Source of the DNA: Hemicentrotus pulcherrimus | Taxonomy: Eukaryota; Echinodermata; Echinoidea; Camarodonta; Strongylocentrotidae | Direction of reading: 5' to 3' | Assembly (NCBI GenBank): GCA_003118195.1 | Contig: BEXV01000702.1 | Location: 95,220-159,219 of the forward strand | Length of the DNA: 64,000 nucleotides | Part shown: positions 1 through 11,217 of the stretch, in pieces | Position numbering within the stretch: position 1 is the stretch's first letter | Layout of the letters: every line of letters begins with the position of its first letter | Position numbers and translations under genes: made by a program | The notes under the pieces: model-generated | Told to the model about the DNA's origin: nothing | Databases searched by the model: none | What the model saw: only the letters and a program-made list of their open reading frames with translations

Positions 1-382
1 TGAGCTCATCAAAGAGCGCTTCGACGGCGCCTCCCGCGTCACCATGAGAAATGACGGCAGCCCGAGCGACCGCGAAACTGAATCAAGCTTCGTGCCTTAC
101 AACCCATCTCACAAGCAGCCAGCCTCACGAGATCTGGTGTATTTCGAAAACTCGCCTGATTTTTGCGAGCGGAATGATAAGTTCGGCACGCCCGGGACGA
201 GAGGGCGAGAATGCAACGCCACGTCACTGGGCGTGGATGGGTGCGATCTTATGTGCTGCTCGAGAGGGTCGACGACAACTGAAATCAAGGTGAAAGAGAG
301 ATGCAGTTGCACGTTTCATTGGTGCTGTAAAGTAAAATGCGAAGAGTGCACGTCGTTTCGGACCGTGCACAGATGCTTGTAG
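1..382 (+). CDS. Wnt1: Wnt1-like ligand, last coding exon (5' partial)
   Basis: The open frame begins at base 2 and ends at TAG 380-382, giving 126 residues that form the cysteine-rich C-terminal domain of a Wnt. Seen directly: FDGASRV (7-13), NPSHK (34-38), DLVYFENSPDFC (44-55), GTRGRECN (65-72), ERCSCTFHWCC (99-109) and the end TVHRCL. It has 12 cysteines, the number expected for this half of a Wnt, and an N-glycosylation sequon NAT at 72-74. The NPSHK/DLVYFE/CTFHWCC/VH.CL combination fits Wnt1 better than Wnt6, which has DLLYAADSPDFC and CRFHWCC. One oddity is CCSRG at 85-89, where nearly all Wnts have CCGRG (codon 260-262). The lipidated serine and the signal peptide lie upstream, outside the window. 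The product would be a secreted morphogen acting through Frizzled and LRP5/6. Confidence 0.9.
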   Translation, partial: ELIKERFDGASRVTMRNDGSPSDRETESSFVPYNPSHKQPASRDLVYFENSPDFCERNDKFGTPGTRGRECNATSLGVDGCDLMCCSRGSTTTEIKVKERCSCTFHWCCKVKCEECTSFRTVHRCL

Positions 383-1500
383 TCAAGGTAACCATGTCTG
401 GTTTCCATGCAGGAGAACCAGGCGTGATGAAGAACTTGGTAATGACTGAACTGAGGTGCATTGTGAAATCTTGACTTCTACAGGAAATGGCACTTCACAT
501 CAAAGGACTCGCGAAAATTCGAAGGGATTTTGATTTTCGATGGGCAGGCTATTGTTTTGATATAAATTATCAATGAATGTTGCCTGTCCGTCATTAGCCT
601 GAAATACGTGATTATGAATGAAACCCCCTCTAGACTTTGTTTTTTAATATCACTTAAATGAATGGTCATTTTGCAGCGTGTACCAGGGATGTGCGTGTAC
701 TAAATGAGTTGGACTCTGTTCATGTTGTTTAGCAAAGGCACGTAGAGCGCAGACGTATACCAACAGCTGATTGGCTGGAAATCCATGTCACGTGACATTT
801 TGTTAAAGGTAAAGACCAGTAATGGTAATGCGATTGCATTGTGAAAGAAACGTTGTGGAATCAATCAGAAAAGGTTGATCATCTAGCATCTAGCATCTGC
901 AAGGTTCTGGAATCATCAAAATGATAAGAAATTTGGCCCATTATTCGTAAAGTTACAAGCACTATACACAGAAAGATGTATATGGGACTACCCTGTATCT
1001 CTCACAGACCATGAGAGAAACCAATTTTCCAAATATATGAATTAGTAGGCGGTTTCCCGGCAAATTTTATATCATCATGTATTAGTCAAAACATATTCTT
1101 TCACATGATTGGTAATGAGAGCTTCCATTTCATTTTTTGAAATTGAGGCGTTTCCAATACTGGTCTTTACCTTTAAAGCAAATCGAAAAAAAAGCATGCA
1201 CAAATGTAAGACGCCATGATTATTACTCGCATCACTCTCTCAATATCACTCTCTCTGCTGTGAATTCACCTATGAAGCTAATAGTATATAATTGCATGAC
1301 AATGTATCTAAGATAGTTATTATTTATGATGAATTTGTTTGCATACTTGAATTGCTTCCTTGTTTGTGTTATGTGTATAAAGTGATTACTGCAGAGCAAC
1401 GTGGAAATGGAACGGTTCAAGTATACGTGATTTTATGTGGTACTACAGTACTAATGATAAAAAGAGTAAACTTTAGAGACGCCTTAGGATTACGAATACG
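383..1500 (+). other. probable Wnt1 3' UTR
   Basis: This is AT-rich DNA following the Wnt1 stop, without a supportable reading frame. The first AATAAA on this strand is at 1501-1506. If it is used, the 3' UTR is about 1.1 kb and contains the MITE at 807-1172. The extent is inference; transcript 3' ends would settle it. Confidence 0.35.
807..1172. mobile_element. TTAA-flanked MITE, family A, complete copy
   Basis: A 366-bp element with terminal inverted repeats AGGTAAAGACCAGTA.TGG, perfect over the first 15 bases at both ends. It is bordered on each side by TTAA (803-806 and 1173-1176). A TTAA target duplication is the hallmark of the piggyBac superfamily. No transposase is encoded, so it is non-autonomous. 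A second copy of its left part lies at 2503. The internal sequence is anonymous. Confidence 0.75.
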
Positions 1501-1506
1501 AATAAA
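1501..1506 (+). promoter_or_regulatory. candidate Wnt1 polyadenylation signal
   Basis: First canonical AATAAA downstream of the Wnt1 stop codon, about 1.1 kb beyond it. A second one lies at 1921-1926. In AT-rich DNA such hexamers occur by chance, so this is only a candidate. Confidence 0.25.
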
Positions 1507-2502
1507 CCTTAATTGACAACTAAATCACGTTTTTAATCAGAATCAGAAAAGATATTAACTATTTCGGGTTATGAAATTAACATTTACTGTTTATCTTTAG
1601 AGACCGTGAGTTTTCCGAGTAACGGTATGATGAAGACATAATCTAGGTGCTTATTATCACTTTGCCATGTTGGTAAATAGTGTTATATATTTCCCTTTGA
1701 GTGATGATGATATATTTTAATTTTGGAATGAAATATCTCCGTATAAAGCTTAGTGATAGCAAACACTCTCATCAGCTTATAGAGGTTGTATCAATTTGTT
1801 TACAGAATGATATAGGTGACAACGTTATCATATTTAGCTTCTTCTCTTACACGGTCTGTAAGAACCATTTTGTCGTGGTATTTTATTTGTACAACTTTCA
1901 TTGAAATGTGTGCTAATGATAATAAATATACAGAGCAGTATTATCACTTCGTTATTTTATAGGCCAAAATCAGAAATATTTCCTTTTCTAGTGCTGATAA
2001 TGGAGCTATTTAGTAATGAATATAAATGAATTGCCAAATACCGCACGTCTATTTCAGAGATGAAACCGTTCATACATAATTAACAAAGAATTGGTATAAA
2101 CTATGTGACTACTGCTTATTCTAATGATTATAAATGTGTTATCAAAAGAAAATAGAAATGATAAGGAAGTTGTGTGAAATTTTGTCTGGATCATGATTAT
2201 CTGAATGCGTCATGATATGCTTTTGTCAACATTATTGAAATCATTAATAATGGCTACATGGTATATATGTGAATGCATCTTATTTGGTTTCAAACACTTA
2301 ACTGTCTTTTGTTATGATATGAATGATGATACATTTTAATTGAGTATCCTTAATAACGTTATCCAGCCTAAATGTGTGTCTATTAAAATAGGAGTCATCT
2401 ATATAGTCACCTATTCTTTTGTACCAAATTACACATCTGAATGCTAAATCAATATATAAAACGACAAGTTTTTAACTATTAGAATTCTTGATTAAGCCTT
2501 AA

Positions 2503-2770
2503 AGGTAAAGACCAGTTATGGTCATGCGATTGCATTGTGAAAGAAACGTTGTGGAATCGATCAGAAAAGGTTGATCATTTAGCATCTAGCATCTGCACGG
2601 TTCTGGAATCATCAAATGATAAGAAATTTGTCCCATTCTTCATAAAGTTACAAGCACTATACACAGAAAGATGTATATGGGACTATCCTATATCTCTCAC
2701 AGACCATGAGAGAAACAAATTTACCAAATATATGAATTAGTAGGCGGTTTCCCGGCAAATNTTACACATC
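2503..2770. mobile_element. TTAA MITE, family A, truncated copy
   Basis: This begins with the same TTAA (2499-2502) plus AGGTAAAGACCAGT as the copy at 807 and stays highly similar for about 260 bp, up to GGTTTCCCGGCAAAT. It then diverges after a single N at 2761, and no right-hand inverted repeat was found. An internal frame of 67 codons (2537-2740) is open here but frameshifted in the other copy by one extra A, so it is not considered a gene. Confidence 0.7.
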
Positions 2771-4040
2771 AACTCATCAATGACCGATTACATAATCATG
2801 AGATGAAAACAATTCTTGAGTTGGAAGGAAAAATGTATATTTATTACAGGCATGTCATTATTATGGAATGTCTTTATATTTCAAAGCTTCGAAATATAGA
2901 TAGTACATCCTCTCAAAACGATGAATAATTCTCTGTGGAAGAATCTATATCAAAGTAGGAAAAAAACGGAAGAGTCATATGTCTAGATTTCTCGTTCAAG
3001 AGATGGAATACGAAAACTATAATAGGATGACGAAAGATGTCATAGAGTACGTTAACGCGTCACATATGTCTCTGAGTGGAATACGTTTGGGTTGAAAATT
3101 TAGAGGAACAATCCTTGCCCGCTTAACCCCTTCTGACACCCTTCACTCGACCCTCTTGTTCCACAAAGTGGGGTTTAAGGATGGCTTGTCGGGCTCGATT
3201 CCTTCTCCACCTAAGCTACACTCTTCAGTCATCGCCATCACCAATGAAAAAGCACAGTGCTCGCGCCGTAACCCGGTATAAAACGGAAAAGCAGTCCGCT
3301 CTGGCGCCTTGTCGTCTGCTACGGTCTCCCGCCGGGATTCCAAATCAAGAAGAAATAGAAGAATAAGAAGGATAAGGAGGTGGAAGGTAACAAATCTAGG
3401 GGAATCTTGCTTCTCTGGTCGTGGAACGGTCGCTGCCGATCGATAGGGGGTCGTGAATATATTTGATAGGATTTTCGGTGATCTTAGTTACCACCGGAAA
3501 ACAATTAGCTCAACGCTACGACGAAATATTTTTTTCACGCCTTTGAGGGTTCAATGTTTCCCTCCCTTCTCCTCTCTTTTGCTTCAATTTTACACTTGAC
3601 ATCCATAGACGAGAGTGCTGGATTGTCCATGATAAAACCCTGAAAGAGTAGGGTGCGTTCAGTTCATGGTCAAACGTCTCCAAACAGTACCGACTTATCT
3701 TCGTCACCCTTCGTCAACATATCGGCAACAGTACGCCTTGGCCGTCACCGATCAAAAAACTATATCGAAATTCTTCGTGTTATCCAGCTTAATCTGAACG
3801 AATCTTGAAGACCTACTACGCGTTGGTCCCCGTTAAGACTAGATGCATTTGAGAAACCATCTCCCAATTGGAGGAGATAATGTGACACTTTAGCTAGGAT
3901 AGGTTTTCGTGAGCATGACTCATGCAAAAATGTTTTGATATGGACAAAACTTGCGAAGGTGTTATGATATATCCTGTCAGTCGCAGCTGTCGAAAAACGT
4001 ATCCCAAGTTAGGTTTTGGAATTTATATTCTAGACATCTG
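2771..4040. other. intergenic DNA with a GC-richer tract
   Basis: Mostly AT-rich and without a credible coding frame. The exception is 3117-3370, which is GC-rich for this region and holds TATAAAA at 3277-3283 followed by a C/G-rich stretch, so it could be a core promoter or the end of a degraded mobile element. No protein similarity was recognised on either strand. Confidence 0.3.
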
Positions 4041-4048
4041 CTTAGAGA

Positions 4049-4140
4049 GTGTATGTAAGAGAGAGAGAGAGAAAGAGAGAGGAGAGAAGGAATTTTGAGG
4101 AGAAAGGGGAGGAGAGATACTTATAGAGGAAGAAAAGTGA
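4049..4140. repeat. GA-rich low-complexity tract
   Basis: Purine-only run of GAGA/GGAGA repeats on the + strand. Confidence 0.8.
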
Positions 4141-5414
4141 AAAAGACGAACATTTTTTGTTATAGGGGTGTCTATAGTAATTTGAAAAGAGACATGATTA
4201 TTTCAAGAGTAAAGAAAAAAGACAAACACGTGGCAATATGAAATTGTAAGAAAAAGTATTGTTTGAACTTTATGCTATCTCATCTTCCATAGCCCATCTT
4301 CCAAATTAGGTATAATTACTTCTGTGTGTGCTCCATACATAACAAAAACAACATCGAAAGCGCTGCAACATATGCCATCCTTACCTACTTGAATGAAGGG
4401 CTATTAAAATATAGCCTTCATGGAAGTTTAAGTATCAACCTCTTAACGGCATCACGTCAAATTTTGGCGTCGAAATGAAATCTCAACTACACCTCAGAAT
4501 AAACAAATATAAACTAAAAGCAACTATCCACAAATCTTTCCTAGTCTTAATTTTCATTTTACGGCTTTTCTTGGATACAGATGTCATATTCGTCTCAATT
4601 TTATCTCCTGATGTTGATTTTTCTATGTGTCTCGGCACTGCCCTGGACTGTAGCCAAGCAGTCAGCGCGCTCTATGATGAATCACGAGGATGGCGGCGAA
4701 AGAAGGCAAGCTTAAAAGAAAGAGAGTTAAACAGAATTGGGTAGCTATGCAGTATCAGCTCGCAGACGTTAGGAAAATAATGGCTGGCGGCGAGGAACAG
4801 AAAATCATGTAATTAAAAACCTCAAGACTTCCCCCCTTTGGAGACCAGAACTTGACCTCCGAAAGTGCATCCTCGTGTTGAACGCTAATTAAATGACAAG
4901 TTGAACAACTTGGAGGTTGTCCTAAAACTTGAGGAAGATCTCCCAAGAGAAAAGGCCGTTGGAAAGAGATATGACTTACTGCAGATAGGACGAAGAGTCA
5001 GTCTCTTCAGGCTTAGTAGGAGTCGTAAACCCATTCTTACCAATTTGTTGTTTTTCCCACTTTGAATAATGTCTTGTAAAACCTAATTTCCATAATCGTC
5101 GAGAATTAAGAACACTGCCTGTATCAATGACTTAGCACAATTTCAGTAAACGTCATCATCATCTTTTCCAAATGTCAGGACTTAAGGTCAGTTCCATACT
5201 TTTATAGCATTTTGTTCAAAGTCATACATTTTTTGAAGAAATTAGAACACTTTACTCTTGAAACAGTCCTAATGTATTCAACCAAACAACTCAGTTTGAA
5301 AGTTTAGCTCCAGATTAAGAGAGGCGAAAAAAGAGGGGGGGGGGGGGTATTTTATAATTAACTGACATTTTCAACGAGTGTAAGCATAATGTCTTATGAT
5401 ATTAATAATACTAT
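4141..5414. other. intergenic, nothing recognised
   Basis: AT-rich unique-looking sequence. The only structure seen is a run of 13 G at 5335-5347. Short frames here have no motif that I recognise. Confidence 0.5.
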
Positions 5415-5505
5415 TCCGCTTGTATATAGCGCCCAATACATCAATCGATGGTGTGTCTAAGCGCTTTACAGACTATTATTACCCCGGTCATCGGATTCAA
5501 GACAG
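5415..5505. repeat. dispersed-repeat-like tract with AAGCGCTTTACA
   Basis: Contains TATAGCGCC, then AAGCGCTTTACA, then TTATTATTACCCC. This order resembles a repeat widespread in marine invertebrate genomes, probably a non-LTR or SINE end. Assignment is from recollection of the motif order only. Confidence 0.35.
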
Positions 5506-5896
5506 CATATGTTGTATAGAGTTTGTAATAGACTATATTGGTAAAATGGAAGTTGTAACTATTCACAAAGAACTAATTGTCATCAAATGAATTCGATTTC
5601 GATAAAGAAAATTTACATTTTTACTCCGAGAGCATAAATGGTACACCACAAAATTGAGAATAACTGGCGCTCCTGTGACGGATGTTGATTTAATTTCGTT
5701 TTGTTAATAGTAACTGCAATACTGATCTAATTTAAATCTTAAAGTACCCGTGGAAAACTTATTTGATATCATTTTTTATTTTATTGCAATTTTTAACAAT
5801 GATTGGATTATGGTGGAAATCAGGAAATAAAAACATATACAGCAAAAAGAGAAGCATAATAAACATACCAAAAGTTGAATAAAGAAAAGGAAGGTG

Positions 5897-5950
5897 ATAA
5901 TTTGTCAAAAGTAGAGGTACAGAATTATAATTTGTCAAAAGTAGAGGGAC
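5897..5950. repeat. 30-bp tandem duplication
   Basis: The segment starting ATAATTTGTCAAAAGTAGAG at 5897 recurs at 5927. The two copies differ by a few bases. Confidence 0.7.
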
Positions 5951-6074
5951 AAAGTTATGAACAATTTCCTTCACAAGTAAAGCAACCAGATTTACCCTTC
6001 CTTGAGTTAGGGCAATTTCTGTGATTTTTCCCCCCACGAACAGTTATGATGGCGCTCTTTCACTTGGGACAATA

Positions 6075-6180
6075 GCTTAAGAGAGAGCATCTCTTTCTCT
6101 TCTCTCCTCTCTCTCGCTCTCTCTCCCTCACTCCCTCTTTCTTTCGCTCTCTCCCTTTATCTCCCCCTTTCACATATTTC
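6075..6180. repeat. CT-rich low-complexity tract
   Basis: Pyrimidine-rich run of CTCT/CCCT units, ending before the unique sequence at about 6185. Confidence 0.75.
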
Positions 6181-6644
6181 TCTCACAAGTACTCAACAAT
6201 CACACACAGTTCTCTTTTTTTTGTTTATAAAATACTCAAACGTTATGCACATGACAGGTCTATGAGGGCGCTACAACGAAGCAAAAAATATATTACTATC
6301 AAATCGAACACAATTTCCATACCCCAAAAGATGTCTGAAGCACAGAAGGACACGAAATAAAGAGGGGGCTGGAGGGCTTCGCAAGAATGACAATCCAGTA
6401 TTTAGCTTCTCCTAAAACACGTTTTTCTACATTGTTCCTTATACCAAAACGACCGAACCAAAATGTGTTGAATCAATTTTTAAATCTCAGTATTTGAAGT
6501 ATTCAACCATTTTTGTTTGTGAAAGAGCGCCCCCATTTCAATAACGGTTTGTGCATTAGATTTGTAACCAAAGGACACGTTACCTGAAGCTAAAAGAAAA
6601 TTAGTACCTCCTCTTATTAGCTATTGTAGTCATTCTGTCACTGC

Positions 6645-6844
6645 TGATATACTACTACTACAACTACTGCTACTAGTACTACTACTACTACTACTAGTGC
6701 TACTTCTGCTGTTGTTACTACTCCTACTTCTAAAAAATAAATACTAATACTACTCCTACTGCTGCTACTACTATACTACTACTACTACTCCTAGTCCTAC
6801 TACTACTACTACTACTACTACTCCTACTACTCCTACTACTCCTT

Positions 6845-6897
<53 letters not shown>

Positions 6898-6983
6898 GCT
6901 AGCTACTGTTACTACTACTCCTACTACTACTACTACTACTACTACATCTACTACTCCTACTACTACTACTCCTTCTACTACTA

Positions 6984-7018
<35 letters not shown>

Positions 7019-7172
7019 GCTACTGTTACTACTACTCCTACTACTACTCCTACTAGTACTACTACTCCTTCTACTACTACTACTACTACTACTACTACTA
7101 TTCCTACTACTACTACTCCTTCTACTACTATACTACTACTACTACTACTACTAGCTACTGTTACTACTACTC

Positions 7173-7206
<34 letters not shown>

Positions 7207-7271
7207 ATCTACTACTGCTACTACTAATACTACTCTTTCCTCTCCTCCTCCTTCCTTCTCCTCCTCCCCCT

Positions 7272-7302
<31 letters not shown>

Positions 7303-7315
7303 CTCCTCGTCTTCT
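6645..7315. repeat. CTA/ACT trinucleotide array with higher-order structure
   Basis: About 670 bp dominated by CTA triplets with CCT, TTC and TGC variants. A marker AGCTACTGTTACTACTACTC recurs at 6901, 7018 and 7153, so the array contains a longer unit of about 117-135 bp that has itself been duplicated. It is noncoding. Confidence 0.9.
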
Positions 7316-7831
7316 TTCTCTTTCTTTTACTACTTATACTTTCTACTGCTTCTAGATTTCTTCGTTTATGTATTTATCAAGTTTTCTTGTGTTTATTTAT
7401 TCTGATATTGCATGAGGTGCATGCTCTAAAGCAACACTGTGGATTAGTTTGTATGTAATGGTTAGCTGATTCATTAGTGATCTTCCTAACTGATGGCACT
7501 CTGTAATCAGAATATCTTTTTAACTAAACTAGGTTTTATTCAAATTGTTTGAGAGAACTGAAAAATGTGAACCATGTCTGTATGACTCTCTTTTTTCTCT
7601 AAAAGTTACAAGACACATATATTTCTTACACAATAATTATACAAGTAACAAGCTCTGTTTCTTAGGCTGAACAAAATTCACTTTTATTCATTCACTTTTG
7701 GACAAAAAAAGCTCAGCCATAGGCTGGATATACTTCATACAAAGCTAACACATTACAGGCGTTTTCAATGCGACGGTGGATACACAATTAATTACATAAT
7801 CATAGTGAAGCTCAACGATGCAAAGCAGCTA

Positions 7832-8161
7832 CACTGTGAAATGGTCGGGCAATATTTTTCCAACACTTCGCCCAACGTTGTACCAAAAGGCCCAACCATC
7901 TATTGGGCAATATTTTGCCCAATGGTATTGGTAAACTTAAGTACCCTACTTAACACGCGCACAATTGTTTCGTATTTTGACCAACATTTTGGGCAAAGAT
8001 ATGACCCTTCAACTGCCCGACTACGGTAGCCCACTTGTTGGGAGAAACTTGACCAACTGTTGGGCAAAAATACGAAAATATTCCCCAATAGATGGTTGGC
8101 TTTACTATTGGCACAACGTTGGGCAAACTGTTGGAAAATATTGCCCAACCTTTTCACAGTG
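7832..8161. mobile_element. long-TIR foldback MITE, ends CACTGTGAAA
   Basis: A 330-bp element whose two halves are imperfect inverted repeats for roughly 90 bp. The left end reads CACTGTGAAATGGTCGGGCA and the right end, reversed, CACTGTGAAAAGGTTGGGCA. TTGGGCAA-type words recur throughout both arms. It is flanked by TA on both sides (7830-7831 and 8162-8163), consistent with a TA target duplication. It encodes no transposase. Confidence 0.75.
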
Positions 8162-8163
8162 TA

Positions 8164-9095
8164 CGACCGATCCAGGTCGGATCACAACAGAAACAACCCC
8201 AAGGAGTAAAAAAAATGACAAATACATTGTATTCTTTGGATACATACAAGTTCATTAATTTACCAATATTTGTAAACAATTGGGATTCCTTTCTGATTTG
8301 AAAGTTGGTAATACTCCTATACCTGTCGGCTGCAAAATAATTATGTCCATAGACTTCCACAAATCAAGTTTCGTCGCGATTTTTTTATATAGATTCCAAC
8401 CGCTTTCGGTGTCGTGCTCACTGTGCGCTCTGAGCTTAATAAAGTACATTCGATTCCCAAGAAGTACAAACAATCTATAAACAAATGACCATAAATATAT
8501 TTACAATAAAAAAAGTGATTTCACATGCAAAAGTAACTCATTTATATATTCACCATTAGCCAGATGAATATTATATAATAAGTTGAATACATAAAATAGC
8601 TGTACAATGTACACAATTGAATACGTCTTACATCTCCTTCTAAAAGGAAAATAAATGTACACTAGATGTGTTTTCAGTAGCAAGGGATTTACCGTTAATA
8701 AGTTATAATTATAAATGTAGACGTCATAATCCTAACTGCATATAAGGTGACAAATACAGTCTATACAATAATACGAAAATGTTTGAATTATTGAGATAGA
8801 TTAAAAGTAATTAATACACACCAGTTTGAAGGTCTGGAAGGTTACAATTCAAGATGTTATTACACTCGAGACAGCATAGGATAACATTTGTTTAAACACA
8901 AAACTAAATCACTGAACTAAATCATTCATAACCCCTTGTAAAATTGATGGATTTTGTGTTTAATGAAAATTGACTGGACAAATTAGCGCCTTTGTTGAAT
9001 ACATTTGAATGTAAGCTTTAATTTGACATAAAGCAGGACAAATCAATTTTTCACATACTTAACATTTTCAAAACTTGGTGAGGGTTTAAATAATC
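8164..9095. other. intergenic, nothing recognised
   Basis: AT-rich sequence without repeats or coding signal that I can identify. Confidence 0.5.
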
Positions 9096-9133
9096 TTTGG
9101 TATATAAAGATTAAATAATCTTTATATACCAAA
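9096..9133. repeat. perfect 18-bp-arm hairpin
   Basis: TTTGGTATATAAAGATTA, a 2-nt AA spacer, then its exact reverse complement. It is not followed by a T or A run, so it does not look like a terminator. Confidence 0.85.
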
Positions 9134-9782
9134 TATATCCAACATGGTTCAGTGCAACGGACCGGACCCATGGGTTTATATCTTAGGTATCATGGTGTAT
9201 AACTTTCAATGTTAATCACATTTTAATTGCATTGAACTGAGATACAATCACATGACATTTAATAAAGGTAGCGAATAAGCTCTTAATAATCTAACTATTC
9301 ATTTTCTTTGGTATACAAATTCAAGGACGAAAACTGTTAGACGTTTATCAAAATCATGTCTAAGACATGAAGAAGATCTAGGAACAACACTTCCCACCCG
9401 CCCTAAACGGGAACAAAAAGTGATCAGAAAGTAATCGGTTTGATTACTGTTTTTAAAAAGCGTATTCTAAGTGAGATTCATTATCATTATCTAAAATATA
9501 TCGTGATAATAGGATTAAAGTTGATGAATTTTCCTCTTTGAAACCAGGTAGGCCTACCTATACTGACTAAAGACACAGAAAACGTCCCGAATTCCGGACA
9601 TCTTTTCAAAACGAAGTTATAATCGGCGCACCAATGTTACCAAATAAACCTATACAAATATGTTATTCATCCATGTTATAAACCTCAGCGACACAACGTC
9701 ATATAATTTTACTGCAAACATGCAATACTTAAGGAATTGATGTTATAGTTTTTGTTTTCTTCTCCAGAACTCGATGTAGCTC
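9134..9782. other. intergenic, nothing recognised
   Basis: AT-rich DNA between the hairpin and the candidate Wnt9 3' end, without identifiable features. Confidence 0.45.
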
Positions 9783-9788
9783 TTTATT
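9783..9788 (-). promoter_or_regulatory. candidate Wnt9 polyadenylation signal
   Basis: First AATAAA on the minus strand after the Wnt9 stop, about 935 bp beyond it. Its use would give a 3' UTR of about 0.95 kb. Not proven. Confidence 0.3.
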
Positions 9789-10722
9789 TATAAAGACTAC
9801 TTTTAATCTCTTGATTGATTACATCACATAAACTAGTTCTTCAAGTTTTAAATACATCTGTACGGTACCCACGATTACGGCAAAAGGTGAAAGGGAACAG
9901 GAATTGTGCAATGACTAACCAACCTGGTCAGAGGGCGCCGTCCTAAGTGAGGACGTCCTCCAATCAAAATTGCATTTGGCAAATACATTTTTTAGTCGGC
10001 AACATTTTTGGCACTCTTTTCCAATGTCGGTAAATATAAAGATTAGCGTATATCTAATTTTGTTTTTCTGTACCTGCATACTTGCTTGACTGATCCCCTT
10101 CACAGGGCATGGGCTATCAATGAGGAAATACAACAGTTTTAAAAAAAAACTATTACAAAATCAAATTATATTGTTGGAGTAAAGTTGTTTACCGAATATG
10201 ACTATTATATCATGTGACTTCAGATTTAAAGCACGGAAGACAATACGAGAGGAAAATGGAGACTTTCTATTAACAAAATTGATAATTCAAGACTATAGTC
10301 TCTATCGCACATAAAGGAAGATGAACTTTCTGTTCTTTTCTTACATGCATTAGCATTATTTCGGAAGCTCTGATCTTCTACGCATAAGTGGCCGTACATA
10401 CTAGTCTGGAAGCGAATATCACACATCCTTGAAAACATTTAGTCATCGTTCGTACATCAAATCTTGCGAAAGTTCAAGTGTCTTTTAACCAATTTGATTT
10501 TCTAACCGTGGATGAAGTACGTCAGCTTTTAAGTTCACATCATTCCGAGACCCCGATGTCATCGATTTCGTTTTTTACTCCATTCATATCTGTAGAAAAT
10601 TTCATGAAATCAATGCATTTAACGTCTCCAACTTTGGTCCCCAAATGGCACCTTTTTCGCTGCGTTGTCTTTTGAGTACATTCCTGGCAATCCAGTATTT
10701 TAAAGGTCTACTGCTCTCTCGT

Positions 10723-11217
10723 TTACGCTCTGCAAAGATGTATCTCCTCGCGCGTCGTACAGCGCTGACAAATTACGTCACAGCACCAATGGAATCTACA
10801 CTGGCACGCGCGTGTCACCATGACACTGCGAATATTGTATCCTCGTCCACAGCAGAGGCTATTACAGGTCCTAACCTTATCGCAAGTTCGACCCCCAGTC
10901 CCCTCTGAATATTTACTTGGCGTGCAAAAATCCGGCGACTCTCTCTCGAACACAAGGTCGCCTGGCCCCGGCGACGTCGGCGACGTGGGCGAGTCGGGGT
11001 ATATCTTTTCCTCGGTCCGGGACTGTCGTCTACGTACGAGCTCGTTTTCACCGTCGGCACGGTTCGCAAGGATGACTTGAACGCTTCGTTCATATTTCTC
11101 TTTGAGATCTACACCGATGCTATGGAAAGGACCGAGCTGTTTCCAACATGTCTGAGTAGTGCATGCCCCTGAGATGCCGTGACATTTGCAGACCTTGTCA
11201 ACCCGTCTTCGAACGGT
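10723..11217 (-). CDS. Wnt9: Wnt9 exon 4 (C-terminal domain)
   Basis: Encodes residues 205-368. The acceptor is CCTACCATTCCAG before ACC (phase 0) and the stop TAA is at 10723-10725. The lipidation motif CKCHGISGAC spans 214-223 with Ser220 as the expected palmitoleoylation site, followed by CW and an LKEKYERSV helix. A variable linker has a proline/serine run PDSPTSPTSPGPGD (278-291). Then come DLVFERESPDFC (291-302), TCNSLCCGRG (321-330), CQCRFHWCC (342-350) and HLCRA at the end. The exon has 16 cysteines. CKCHGISGAC and REEIHLCR resemble WNT9 (CKCHGVSGSC, REEVYTCK) more than other classes. The GC content is well above that of the flanking introns. Confidence 0.95.
   Translation of the reverse strand, partial: TVRRRVDKVCKCHGISGACTTQTCWKQLGPFHSIGVDLKEKYERSVQVILANRADGENELVRRRQSRTEEKIYPDSPTSPTSPGPGDLVFERESPDFCTPSKYSEGTGGRTCDKVRTCNSLCCGRGYNIRSVMVTRACQCRFHWCCDVICQRCTTREEIHLCRA

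Noticed and set aside
1..382. Wnt6 identity for the first exon
   Set aside because: SPDFC and GTRGR are shared with Wnt6, but FDGASRV, NPSHK, DLVYFE, CTFHWCC and the VHRCL end fit Wnt1.
2537..2740. 67-codon frame inside the truncated MITE
   Set aside because: The other copy of the element has a frameshift in the same place. The product resembles no transposase that I know.
10815..11093. Overlapping frames on both strands within Wnt9 exon 4
   Set aside because: They are shadows of the high-GC Wnt9 coding sequence. Only the frame with the Wnt motifs is supported.
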